Source: Paramecium tetraurelia
Taxonomy: Eukaryota; Ciliophora; Oligohymenophorea; Peniculida; Parameciidae
Assembly: GCF_000165425.1 (NCBI RefSeq)
Contig: NW_001799639.1
Location: 266,136 to 330,135 of the forward strand
Direction of reading: 5' to 3'
Length of the DNA stretch: 64,000 nucleotides
Position numbers and translations under genes: made by a program. The notes beneath the pieces are model-generated. The model was given only the letters and a program-made list of their open reading frames with translations, was not told the origin of the DNA and did not search any database. Below, piece after piece: positions 12,583-24,492 of this stretch; position 1 is the first letter of the stretch, and each line of letters opens with the position of its first letter.

Positions 12583-15500
12583 ATGAATTTGATTTCATCA
12601 TTTATTTTTGTTGCTTTACTAACAACTCCTTGTTTTTAGAAATGCAGCTAGAAGATAGATGCATTGACTATCTATGCCACAAAAGATGAGCGATTGAATT
12701 GGAATTTGGTCGATGAATTTTTTAGTGGGGCAGGGTTGACATTCTCTTTAAGTGATACCCAACAGAACTAGTTCAAGATAATAGATCCGGTAGAAAACAC
12801 AGGAGGTTCTGCTCCATATATCGAACGTATTTAAAAGTTATGAAGTGTTAGCTGCCTAAAAGATTGTATCATCAAGAGCACTAAAGTCAAACAAATATTG
12901 GGTGAATTCATTCGTGTTTTTAAACAAGGGAACGACCTCAATAACATTGGGAATAGCCGAAGGGTATTATAGATTTATATATGTAATAGTGAGGCAGGTC
13001 AGAATGTGGAGGCTCCAAAATTTGATGAGGTCATAACTTTGAACTAAATAACAGACGGATTAGATTGTTATGATTTGGAATACATCGCTGAGAAGACCTT
13101 TATTGTGGATTGTTCAAAGGTGGTTAAGAATGAAGTCAAGAATGTGTTATATTATGTGAATAATGGAGATTCTTTTGAATACTTGGTGGAGGATGCATTA
13201 ATAGAAGCCCACCATGGCCGTTTATTGGGCTAATACAAAGTAAAAGGATAGGGTGGAAAGGAATTCAGGTATTTGGTAAGAGCAACTCCATCATATTCGA
13301 TTTCACAAGATGGAACTTTGAGTGGAGACTCATTATTGGAGGTTTACCTGTTGAATGATATGGGCTAACCCTCCTATACAGGATATGTATTGGATGGAGT
13401 AACAATGGGTTTTTTGTTGGATAAATTCTATGATTTTGAGTTTAACATCGTGGATATGAAGGTGTTGGAAAATGGAGATATTTATTTGTTGGATGCTTAA
13501 TATGGAGTACTTATAGTAAACTTCGTTCCAAATGGTACATTCTCATTGAAGAAATAAATTGATATTGGAATGGGTTTTGCTTATGCATTCGATAGAAACA
13601 TATTCTTGAGAAGAGACGGCACTTACACAGAGAACATAGCTGTATTAGGATATGGATTTGTTGAATTGATCGTCAATGGTGTATTGACATCAGAATACAA
13701 ATTGCCAGAGGGAATTCATTACACATTCCCGGCTAATGTTGATTTGTCATAAGAGTTCGTGATTGTTAGACAAGATGATGCCACTTATCTTTTTGATATT
13801 GATGCAAAATCAAACGACTTGTTACAATTACAAGTGATTCAATAGACTAATTATGTTATGATTAATCCATTCTTGCCAGATATGATAGTGTTGACTTTGG
13901 ATCATGCTTACAGATACACCTTATCTTAGGGATATCTTCAATACAAAGGATCCGACGCTGTGTAAGAAAAGAAGATGATTGAAATCATAGCAACAAGTGC
14001 TGACTAAACTTGTAAGGTTCAATTAACATATCAGATTATTGAGAGTGATGATAAACAACTATATAAATACACTGATAGTCTCACTCCATTCCCAACTCAA
14101 ATAACAGAAGACACTGAGCCATTCTAATTGAATGTGCTAACCAGTGGACCAAATGAGTAATACAAGCAAGTTGTGGAATTGAAAGATGATACAACTGCAG
14201 TAACAGTTACCTTAAGAACCTATTGGGAATTGAAATTCCCCATGGAATTACCCAAGGATTTATAATTCCACGATGTTTTAGTCGGAACACAATCATCATA
14301 TTTCTTCTTGGCTCAATAGAATAAGGATGGCAAATTAACCATTCTCAAGGCTACACATGATTCCATCTTCAATGGCGATGCCACTTACGAGAAAGTATTT
14401 GACAGTGTGACTGTTGGTACTAAATTGACTAAATCAACATTCTAAATGTGGGAATGTGAATGTCCCAAATTCCACTTCGCTTATGTTGAGAACAATAATG
14501 TATACATGAAGGTCTACACCAATAATCAAGTGAAAGATATAAAGACAATCCCATTTGAGAACGGTGTTAGCATATTGTTCTTAAAGAATTATCTGTTCCT
14601 CTTGTAACACGGAACTGTCAGTGCATACACAGAACATGGAGACTTTGTTAAGTCTGTTGATTTGGATTTATTGGTAGAATAAGGATACAAGGGAACATGG
14701 GCACCCAAGAAGATCTTTGGTAATAGAAAGTTAAGAGAAAATCTTATATTTGTGATTCATCAAGATCACATCACTCTCATTGGATTTCCACACATCATAC
14801 ACCTTCATAAAACAAATTGACATTGATGAATCTGATAACATTGAATTGGCCATCGGTGCCGAAACATTCTTTGTCATTACTAATAAAATTGTAGAATACG
14901 ATTTCGATAGATTGAATAACATCTATTAGACCAAAGTAGTCTAATTGTATAACTTTGAATTAGTCTGGCCACTTTTGGGTGATTTCTGTTCAGACACAGG
15001 TTATCTCTTTGTAGTTGCTAAAACTAAGACTTAATAACTTAATGAAGACACTGCTAAGAATCACATCTTGGTCATTCAACCTAATACACTTCAACATGAA
15101 GCAGTTTTCTAAGCTCTCCCTGTTGAAGATGCACAATTGATCTCCACTTAAGGAACCTCAACCTAAATGTATGTCTATCTCCAAACCAAGACTCAAGCTC
15201 AGGTCTACTCTATGTTGACTAATCCTGTCTTAATTGTTGAACCATCCATCAATGATCCATAATTTGCTGCTTCAATCGATGTATCTCTAGAGATCTTCAA
15301 TTTCGAGGATTCACCTTCTATCACTATCAAATAGCCTATCAAAGTCATCAATACTCAAACCAAAGTTTATGTAGACAAAACCAAATTCAAAGCAAACTCA
15401 ATTGAAATAGACTCTAAGGATTATGCTAAAAAGGAAAAGAAATTAGGAACTGATTGGTTTAGTGGCCAAATCTCAGGATTCCAAATTACCTGTGATCAAT

Positions 15501-16944
15501 GCAATAAGGCTACTAATGGAGTATAACTTACATAAACAGTCGAAAAAGCTAATGTTTAATTTTACAAACCATACAAAATTAAATCCATCAATCACAATAT
15601 TGCCTAAGCCAACGATGCTTTGATATTCTTAAATGATGATGACACCCAAAAGGATATTATTCCCTTGGATCTACCCAGTGAAGACTATCAATGTTTCGCA
15701 TCTACCTACTCAGAGAACTATATCCTAAGTTTATGTCACGATGGAACTCAATACACCGTGTATGCCACCAGTGGTATTAGTTTGACAGGTTGGTTCCCTG
15801 TGGGTGAAGTATTGAAGTTAGGCAAACTAACCAAAAAAATATAGATACTTCAAAATGACTTCTTAATTGTTTTGGACAACCAATCATTTGCTATTTCCAA
15901 GATCAACATGGAGAATGATAATTGGGAATTAGATGAAGAATACGTAATCAATTTAAGTCAAATTCAAACTCAATATGAAGACCTTTTAACATTCACCCCC
16001 AATGATTTCCTTGTCACTGCAGTCAATAAAGTTGATGATATCTAACATTACAAAGTACTTATTACAAGTGGTGAAGGTGTCTTCTTCTAAGATTTCTACT
16101 TCTAGGATTAAACTTTAGTAACAGTCAACTTAGAGTATGTTAATTTGTCAGCTGAATTACTTAAAATTAAACAATACGCTATATCTAGTACACAATACTT
16201 GTTGGTCAAAGAATTAGCAGCATTTGAGGCTAACACCTTGAATGTTTTCATTTAAACTAGCAACGTCGTTCAATATGGTCTGAAGATTAAATTTGCTACT
16301 AAGGAAGGATAAACCTATTTGACCTACTCAGGATTAGAGACCTAGTTCTTGTTGAATAGATATGGTAATTGGAATATTGTTAGAAATGTGGCTGTGTCCA
16401 AGAGTTATGCTGCAATTCCATATTCAAGCTTCGACAAGTACATTGTAGCCATTTATCCTATTGGAGAATCCACAAAGCCAACTACAGCAATTGGAAGTTT
16501 CAGTTTCACCGCTGATGCTTTAACATTTAACCCATTAAATTTCGGTTTATTCTTTAGAAATGAAAAATTATATGCTAATTCACCAACCAGCGACACAGAA
16601 TAATATTCCATAAATGCAGAACCTGAATTGACATTCATCCAAACAGCTGAGTTCCCATTAAAATCTGAAAAGATAGTCATCAAGGTTGGAAATGATTTCA
16701 GTACTTCTCAAGTCGATTTCGATTTGAAGATAACAGTCAAGCCAGATCCTCCTGGTCCTGGTCCTGATCCTGACCCTAAACCCGAACCTGAAGAAAGGTA
16801 TAATCTTATAATTATCATAGCTCCAAATTATGGTGGATCATTTTGAGTATTGTTGGTGGAGTTCTATTGATTGGAGCTATAGGATTTGTTATTTATCGTA
16901 TGAAAAAGAAGAGAGATGGTGATGATTATGATTCAATGAATTGA
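12583..16944 (+). CDS. Giant single-pass surface protein, about 1,429 aa, with one frame break
   Basis: Starts with a clear signal peptide (MNLISSFIFVALLTTPCFQ). A very long extracellular region without recognisable repeats follows, rich in Asp, Thr and hydrophobic beta-type stretches. A Pro-rich stalk (GPGPDPDPKPEPEE) leads to a transmembrane segment (WWIILSIVGGVLLIGAIGF) and a short basic/acidic tail. Introns of 25 and 26 nt near the start and 23 nt in the stalk are evident. The remaining length is one base over a multiple of three: near 14780 the frame must drop one base, at a GG pair, to join two good coding stretches, and no GT...AG interval fits. This may be a sequencing error, a pseudogene lesion or +1 frameshifting. 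Function unknown. Confidence 0.8.
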
Positions 16945-17181
16945 AAAATTGTATTCATATTAAGAATTATAAACAATTAATAATAAAAATCATATTAATA
17001 TTAATATGCAAATGACGAATTCTTATTCTAATCAAAAGATTAAGAAAAAATTGTAAAAGATTTAAGTAATAAGATAATTTTTGGATTAAAAATATCTCAA
17101 TAATTATTTTACATCAGTATTGAAACTTATTTTAAATGATGACTTATTACTATTTAAATGAAAATATATTAGATATATATA

Positions 17182-17868
17182 TCATTGTTATGCACACTCT
17201 AAATCACCTTCTTTAGGTTTCTTCTTGTTTAATTTATCAAATTCCTGTCTAATCTAATATTCTCTCTCTAGTATCTGATCTGGTTTTGGGTACTAAAATA
17301 TAAATAAATAAGGATTCATTACAGACACAATAAGAGTATTATTCTTGTAAACATGAGTAACCTTCCCCTATTCGAGCTTGAGATTTGCTCTCCTCATATC
17401 AGGTATTGCAAATCTTTTGTAATATTTTTTATTTGTTGTTTTGATCACAATTTCTTGAGTTTTTTCATCAATTTCCATTTGATAAACATCTTCTGGATAA
17501 CTCAGATTACGAACTCTAAATTAGAAGTGCTGAGGAGTATCTTTCCTTAAAAATATAGGCTTTATTTAGGATAATGCTTACATTTGTATTGGATAATTTC
17601 AATTCGCTTTATTGATCGATTGGAGCTTCGCCAACTTCATAAACCCATTATGATTCTTTAATATTAGATACCTTTTTCCATTTTCTAGCTGTTATTTACT
17701 TATTATTCAAAATTTACTAATTAATTCATGATTGTTGATATCATATTCCTCAACAAGTTCACTTTTATCTTCGAATGTGTAATTTACTCTTCTCCTTCCT
17801 CCTGCAATGACTGAAGTGATATGTGGTTTCCCAACAAATTAGAGATATTGATTATTTTGGGATTGCAT
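17182..17868 (-). CDS. DPCD: DPCD homologue (primary ciliary dyskinesia-deleted protein)
   Basis: 201 aa, compared with about 203 aa for the human protein as I recall it. Diagnostic segments in order: GGRRRVNYTFEDK, EEYD, ITRKWKKV, PIFLRKDTPQHFQFRVRN, SYPEDVY, TTNKKYYKRFAIPD and NNTLIVSYPKP. These line up with the human protein through the conserved RKDT, YPxDVY and TTNKKYYKxFxIPD motifs. Three introns (29, 22 and 30 nt) give exactly 202 codons including TGA. DPCD is linked to assembly or maintenance of motile cilia and associates with RUVBL chaperones in other organisms (established knowledge). Start: first ATG, MQSQNNQYLQFVG. Confidence 0.93.
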
Positions 17869-17978
17869 CTCTATTTAAATATTTATAATATCAATGATAA
17901 TAATAAGAATAAGAAGTAAATGTAAAACAATTATACTTTTTTTTGTATATTAAGTATAGAATAATATAAAACCAAGTA

Positions 17979-19864
17979 TCAAATATCAAGTTATTTTATC
18001 TTATTTCTGATTTCGATGTAGTGTCCAAAGGTGAGACGTACAGGTTTGCCATCAGCAATTTATTCGATTTTAGAATCAACAGCGAATCCATAGTGATCTT
18101 CGAAACACTCTTGAATGAGTGATGCTAATTAAAAGTATGTTATCAAGTAATCCAATAGTATTACACCTCCTTCGATATCCAATGGCAATAATTATTGGGT
18201 ATCTTGAAAGTTAATCTTTTATTCGAGTTAATATTAAATCTCTTTGATTGCACTTCTGAGAATGGAGTTGAGAATAATATAAAAAGATTCATACTCAGTA
18301 AAATTGTCATCAAAGACAGCATCAAACTTTTTGTCAACAACCAAGAGTTATTTTTATTCTGGATTCTGTAGACATAACCAGACTGTATTAAATTGCAAGG
18401 TATACTTTTGGTAATATTAGTTGATTGCTCCACTCAACTTACCAAACTAAGGATTCTAGATATACTCTTAGAATTTATCTAAATTCAGAGTATTATGACC
18501 CTCAATGAATTCTTAGAGATTATTCGTCTTTATCATTATGTTCTTGTTAACTAGAAACAACAATTTCTCTCTCAAATATGGAGTAAAAGCGAATTCGATA
18601 CTTATCAATTAAAGCCGCTACTCTATATAAGTATCTGCAAAAGTTCATTTAAGCTACGATAATGTAATCATTCTTTTTGTTTACATTCCATTCCTCCTCT
18701 CTCTAACTACAGTATTCTTGATTCATAGATTAATTCATCTTGGGACTCCTTCCTTGATTCTTGGACTCTTTTAATCGATTTAAGTGGCTGTTACTAAATA
18801 CAGCCTTGCTATTATCTAGGTATTGAAGATGTATTTTCTTTTCCATAATTGCTCTCCCTTGGTTACATTAAGATCTACTATTTATTATGAGCATCCCCTA
18901 GAGGAGAAGTAGTAGTGACACAACCATTACTTTAGATATTGTGAAATTGAATGTGATTTTACTAACCGCCATGACTTGCCTCTAAAAATACCCTAAAATC
19001 CATTCCCTTTAATCACTTGCAATTCTTATCTTTGTAACCAGACATGTCTTTCTAATTCTTCAATTGTAGCCCTTCTGTTCTCATCAACTACCAGACATCT
19101 CTGAATGAAATCTCTGCATTCATCTGAAATTTATCCTGGGAAATTCACAGGAACAGTAGCCATCCTTTAAGCCAATTCTCTTTCAGTCCCTGCTTGCCAT
19201 GGAACTTACCCAAATAGTAATTCAAATAAACTAACACCCAAAGCCCAAATATCAGATTTTTCAGAATATCTATTCTTAAAAGCCTGAGGACTCATGTACA
19301 ATGGTGATCCTACATTAACATTGGGCATGGTGGTAACAGTCTAAGGAGTAGTTGCAAATCCAAAATCTGCTATCTTAGGAACTTGTCCTTTCAGTAGAAT
19401 ATTGGCTGGTTTGAGATCTCTATGCACAATACCTAGAATTGGAGACTATAATTACCCTTTTGCTTCATCTATTTATATCCCTATATTATGCCATAGAACA
19501 ACCTTTGTAACTATGGTTCTTTTTATGTCCCCTATTTAGTTATTAAGGATCCCAAATCACCAGAATCACAATACTCTGTTATTAGATAGGTGTTGTTCTC
19601 AGTTTAATACACCTTATACAATCTCATGATATTATTGGAGTTTAGTTGCGATAATGCTTCCACTTCTGATTTCAATAGTTGATGATGCAAAGGTGTTTTA
19701 AGTCCCTTTTTATCAATAACCTTTATTGCAACAATTTCATTGGTTTCATCGTTCCTACCTTTGTACACTACAGAACTGAAGCCCTTTCCGATTGCATCTG
19801 TAAGTGCATAGCTGAAGTTTTCAATAACTTTTCTAGCATTATGCGGAATGGGTGTCATTGGCAT
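17979..19864 (-). CDS. ULK/ATG1-like Ser/Thr protein kinase
   Basis: N-terminal kinase domain: [11 protein letters not shown] (Gly loop), VAIKVID (Lys), [29 protein letters not shown] and [19 protein letters not shown]. The GSPLYMSP and DFGFA motifs point to the ULK/Unc-51 branch. A Ser/Gln-rich linker and a helical C-terminal region of about 240 aa follow, resembling the C-terminal regulatory part of ULK kinases. Introns of 23, 22, 28 and 31 nt make one continuous frame of exactly 594 codons; the downstream ORF starting near 18846 is therefore the C-terminus and not a separate gene. An autophagy or Hedgehog-type role is family knowledge, not shown here. Confidence 0.8.
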
Positions 19865-20009
19865 CTACCTTTATTGCTGTTAAACCAACATTGTAGTTTA
19901 TTTTTTAATTTTTAATTTCAACTGTAAAAGAACAAAATAATATATTAAAAAACACACTTATTATACAACTCGACTAATGAACATAAAAATGTATAAACGA
20001 ACTCCAAAA

Positions 20010-21852
20010 TCATTTCAGACATTTTTCTTATAATAGGTCTTTGTATTTAGATGTTCCTTCTAGACCATCATCCAGAATCAACCTAAAGAGATTTGTTGAA
20101 CTAATCTTGATGTTTGGTTCCAGTCTGCTATAATACGCTTAATGAATCTCCTAGCCCATTTTCGGATTTACTAAATCCTGTAATCTTGATTTCCCTTTCG
20201 ATAATTTCTCTACGACCTTATCAATGATCTTTCTAAATCTTATATATCTACTTCTCAAATAGGCATTGGATATTTCAACCATGTCTTAGACCATTTTTGT
20301 ATGTTGTTTCAGTCTTGCCTCGGTAGTCTTGAGAGTCTATGGATTGTAATTGATCTCCATTATGTAGAGTTTAAGATCATCTGTCAAAATGAAGTCAGCA
20401 GCAAAGAACTCCCCTAATTTGCTATCTTTGGCAAATGTCTATTGTGTGCTTCTGATAGCATGAATAATCATTCTATCAATTTAAGGTAACAATTCCTTTT
20501 TTAACCATTTTCTATTTTTGATTTTACTCTGATTCAGCAATAGTTCTTGTAGGTAATCAAGTTTCCAATCAATATAAAGATCTTCAGAATTGGAATTGTT
20601 AACTGTACCATTCGCATTGATATTCTCAGATTTGTTGTTGTTCATAGTAGTAGCTTCATCATTGTCATCATCATCATTCTCATCCTATTCTTGAGATTCG
20701 TTTATCATAGATTACAAAGTCTTCTTAACTATTGCTGTGTTACAAACGTGAGCTCCTTTGAGCGTTGAGAATTTATCATATGGATAAATACATCTTCTTA
20801 TAAGTGTTTTATCATATGCATATGCAATCAAGGGATTCGTGGATGCTATAATCCAATAAACTCTAAATTCTATTTTATGTCCCTTAAATAATTAAGGATT
20901 TCCTATATATTGTTAGGCGACTCTATAAGTTTTAATTTATCCACAAACCTAACCATTCTGAAATTTGTCCTTCAACTCCTCAGTTTCTTAAGGAAACATC
21001 ATTGTAATGCCTCTTCCTCTATGAACCTCTAATCCCATCTTTACAATAAATTAAGGACCTTCTATTTTCACTTTATCTTGATACTCTGTTGAATTCAAAT
21101 AATTGAAAAATTGCTTGCATTCAGACTCTTCAAAAAGTCTGTAAGTTTTAGGAAGAAAAGTGGCATTGTTCTAAATTAAATTAAATCTATTACTAAACAA
21201 TCTTCATCCAAGCCTTTATTTTTAATATCATTTAAATAATTGAGTTGATTGGTCATTAATTGATTTTTGTGGGATAAGGAGGATCTTTGAGGGAGATGGT
21301 TATAATTTTGGAACAGACATAATGAACCTATTCTGAATCGGGAAATAATATACTCTGTCCCACTTTAAAGGAGAATAGCAATTAATCATAATAAGTCTAT
21401 GGCAAAGTTAGTTATAAAGGAAATTTATATTTATGAGGTACTAAATATGGAAATCTGGATACTCTCTTTGTTTCTTTTGTAAAGTGTCACATTTGGCAAT
21501 ATGTCGAAATAGTGTTGCTGAAGTGCCTACTTTATAAGACCCGATGACTCGCGAAATGTGTAAGTGTCCTTCATAATGGCATCTGGATGATAATATTTAT
21601 ATGAGTCTGATTGAATGCAATAATCATGTTGAGGTTACACAAGAAGTGAATTGAACTACTTAGGAAATAATTAGTTACTTATCTATCAAATGATTGGGAA
21701 TTATAATAATTTTATGCTATAAACTTATTCAAGAAGCCAATAAATATTTCAACATCCTTTTGTTATTTATAACTGACTATTTCTGTGTACAATAAACCTA
21801 TGAATGTTAATGATAGCGAAGAAACTAACAATGTGATTATATTTACAATCAT
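20010..21852 (-). CDS. Tubulin-tyrosine-ligase-like (TTLL) enzyme with N-terminal membrane anchor
   Basis: An ATP-grasp ligase of the TTL family, which adds Glu, Gly or Tyr to tubulin. An N-terminal hydrophobic segment (IITLLVSSLSLTFIGLLYTE) is followed by NYNHLPQ, corresponding to the NHFP motif of TTLLs. Then come IVKMGLEVHRGRGI (ATP site), HKIEFRVYWIIAS, and DFILTDDLKLYIMEINYNP with the metal-binding Glu-Ile-Asn. An Asn/Asp-rich insert lies in the middle. Introns of 23, 25, 26 and 23 nt give 582 codons. The 26-nt intron matters: if retained, translation ends at TGA 21253, overlapping an ATG as ATGA. I read it as one gene of 581 aa; two genes is the alternative. The modification type cannot be read. 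Confidence 0.78.
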
Positions 21853-22073
21853 AAAATAATTCACTAATAATATTTAATATAAATAAAAATGTCTATATCA
21901 GCTATCAACATAACATGGTTAATATCTTCTTAGAAGAAATAGATTCAATTGTAAAATTGATAGGTTGATTAATTGAAAATGGGAATGTTAAGTAAAAATA
22001 TAACAGCAATGATTAATGTTACCCTCATTTTAAATGATGTTTCTATTATACATTTAATAATTAAAATTAACAT

Positions 22074-22364
22074 ATGAACCCCTTAACAAACTGTCCAACC
22101 CACCACAATGAGCCTACAAGCTCTCAATAATAGCCTAATTCTAATGAACCAACGAATCCAGATAATAAGAATTAGTCTGAACATCTCTAACAACCAAATG
22201 CACCAAAAGCACAAACTCAAAATTAACTTTTGGATCCAAAGAAGTAAGCTTTCATACTAACTTTAATTAGAAGCCTTAATTATCCAACCATTTTGACACC
22301 ACAAAAGCGTCTTTTGAATGATTCTGATTATTACGACGAATAGAAATTTAGAGATTGGTGGTGA
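22074..22364 (+). CDS. Small hydrophilic protein, 96 aa
   Basis: Single exon. The first two thirds are Asn/Gln/Pro/Ser-rich and probably disordered. The last third (FILTLIRSLNYPTIL, then DYYDEQKFRDWW at the C-terminus) looks ordered. No family recognised. It lies divergently from the TTLL gene with about 220 bp between the two starts. Confidence 0.5.
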
Positions 22365-22774
22365 TAGATGAGTTGAATCAAAATCAATTCAACATTAAAT
22401 CCTAGCCCTTAAGGAATGATAAACAAAAAAAATATTAAAATAAAACAATACCATTAAATAATATATTACAGGGAGAAGGTCCTCTAAATTCTTTGCTGCA
22501 CTCTTTGTAATGGAAATTCTCTCACAATATTTATCAACTTTAAGTTATAAATTGTGGAAATTTATTTTGTCTAATTTTCAATTTAAAAATCAAGTGCAAC
22601 TGTAGAGTATCAAATAATTAAATTAAACAAGCTAAATTATTAGAGAAACTCTTGAGCAAGTTAATTTTTTCAAAAGGAATGAGAAATAATATTAAGTACT
22701 ATTTGATCAAACCTCGAATCAATTGTTTTTTGTTTTATATTAATTGTTAAATATTATCTATTTTTACTGATAAG
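22365..22774. other. Intergenic, AT-rich
   Basis: Nothing recognisable beyond A/T runs. Promoter DNA for the Aurora-like kinase presumably lies here. Confidence 0.4.
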
Positions 22775-23952
22775 ATGCTTATTATCGGACCTTGTTAATC
22801 ATACTAATCAATCAAATTACTTGGTTCAGGTTCCTTTGGTCATGTTTTTTTGGTCAAAGAACTAAATACTAAATAAGAATATGCTTGCAAAATTGTAATG
22901 CTATGCTCTTACTCTTAGATTTCTAAGGTCCATATTGAAAAATACGATGCCAGTTCCATGATATACAACGAAATCAAGATTCACACCTCTTGCAATCACA
23001 AAAACATCGTCAGACTGTATTCCTACTGGGAGGATAATAAGAATATTTATATACTTCTTGAATACCTGAGCAAAGGTCATCTAATTGATCCAAAAACACC
23101 CTTCAATGATGACGATGTTTTTCAAGTATTCCACCAGATTCTCGAGGGAGTCAATTATTTACATTAAAACAACATCATTCACAGAGATTTGAAAGTAAGT
23201 TTAAGATCTAAACAAGTTTGAAAATATTTTAATTCATGAAGATGGTACTTTGAAATTGTGTGATTTTGGTTGGGCTATTAAGGTTGATCAGCTACCAGTT
23301 CCAAATGTAATGTGTGGAACTACTGAATACATGCCGCCAGAAGTTGTATCGAAATCTTGTCTTGATTTCAAGTTAGATAGTTGGTCATTAGGAGTTATTT
23401 TATTTGTACTTATTTATTTTATAGTAGGTTTTATTATATGGTAAATTCCCATTCTTAGGAGAAAATCAAGATTAGTTGATAAGAAACATTTTATTTGACT
23501 AATTGATAATACCAAGAAGGAATGACATCAACGAAGATCTAACTAATTTAATTTAAGCATTATTAATTAAGAATTCACAACTAAGACCAAGTATCGAATA
23601 GGTTTATTTATGTAAATGGATGAAATTCAACATGAAATTACATAACATTTTTAATCATTACGAAAATGAGTAGCTCAAACAAAAGGTGAAGTAAAAGAAT
23701 ATCTCTTTAAAGGTAGTAAATAACTCACTCTTGTACTATTTATTTATTATAATTAGCTCCACTCCAAATAAAAAGATGGTTAGCTCTCATTATGTTGAAT
23801 CTAAAAATGATGAAGATAATAATCCAACAGCATTTGGAAAAACTCACAATAGTTGTAGGACTATCAAATCTGTATCGACAAACCCTTCTCCGTAAATTCC
23901 TCAAATGGAAAAATTTTTTAATTTCATAGAAAATATGAAAAAATAATGGTGA
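22775..23952 (+). CDS. Aurora-like Ser/Thr protein kinase, 369 aa
   Basis: Kinase motifs in order: LLGSGSFGHVFLVKE (Gly loop), YACKII (catalytic Lys), IHRDLKFENILI, LCDFGWA, CGTTEYMPPEVV and LDSWSLGVILF. The Trp after DFG and the GTxEYxPPE activation segment are typical of Aurora kinases. Introns of 24, 22 and 22 nt (the second splits HRDLK from the following codons) give exactly 370 codons including TGA. The HRDLK loop is followed by Phe where Pro is usual. The C-terminal extension is Lys/Asn/Ser-rich. Members of this family act in mitosis and ciliary disassembly elsewhere; the role here is inference. Confidence 0.85.
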
Positions 23953-24009
23953 TTATTTCAATTTACTAAAGAGTAATATGTTATTAAGTTAATTTAAATT
24001 ACACATATA

Positions 24010-24457
24010 TCATTTAACTCTCTTTTAGAACTATTGATCATCTTCCCAATCAATCTCATCACATTTTGGTTGTGTATCAATTTTTTTAAAGGAACAAGCA
24101 GGGTGCTTTTGAACTTGAACTGGGGGGTGGTTGATCTGTTTGCTTTATTTTAATAATAGAGACACTGATTATAAATCAGCATCCTCATTTTATTAATCCA
24201 ATTTCATTTAAATATCCATAAGATGAACAGATCCATTTTCCTTTACTTCAAGCTTTATCTATTGTAATTCTGGAATGATTTTAATTCTTAGGGGCATTTA
24301 AGAGATTTTCTATGTAAAAAATATATTGACACTTGATTCAACGAGGCTAAGACTTTTCCATTCATTACTCCAGTAAAGTTGGTTCCCTTAACCAAAACTG
24401 CTTAGGGGAATATAAATTAATCATGATCAGCTACCTACTTAATAGTTTATTTCCCAT
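24010..24457 (-). CDS. Unrecognised small protein, 128 aa
   Basis: Two introns (38 and 23 nt) give 129 codons including stop. The N-terminal part reads VLVKGTNFTGVMNGKVLASL, the middle is Lys/Gln-rich and helical, and the C-terminus ends in an acidic IDWEDDQ. It resembles no family I can name. It lies 35 bp downstream of the isovaleryl-CoA dehydrogenase gene on the same strand. The first intron boundary is less certain than others in the window because several GTs are available. Confidence 0.5.
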
Positions 24458-24492
24458 AAAAAATATTTATTTATTAATATTTTCATTGAAGG

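Noticed and set aside
14730-14830. Programmed +1 frameshift of the Euplotes kind
   Set aside because: Euplotes sites are AAA followed by TAA or TAG; neither is present at the break. Sequence error or lesion is more likely.
17979-18846. Separate gene beginning at ATG 18846
   Set aside because: Introns of 22, 28 and 31 nt join this frame to the ULK kinase upstream with an exact whole-codon total, and its C-terminal position fits the kinase architecture.
21253-21852. Independent 183-aa membrane protein ending at TGA 21253
   Set aside because: It would overlap the next start as ATGA, unheard of for nuclear genes. A 26-nt intron fuses it to the TTLL frame and recovers a TTLL motif.
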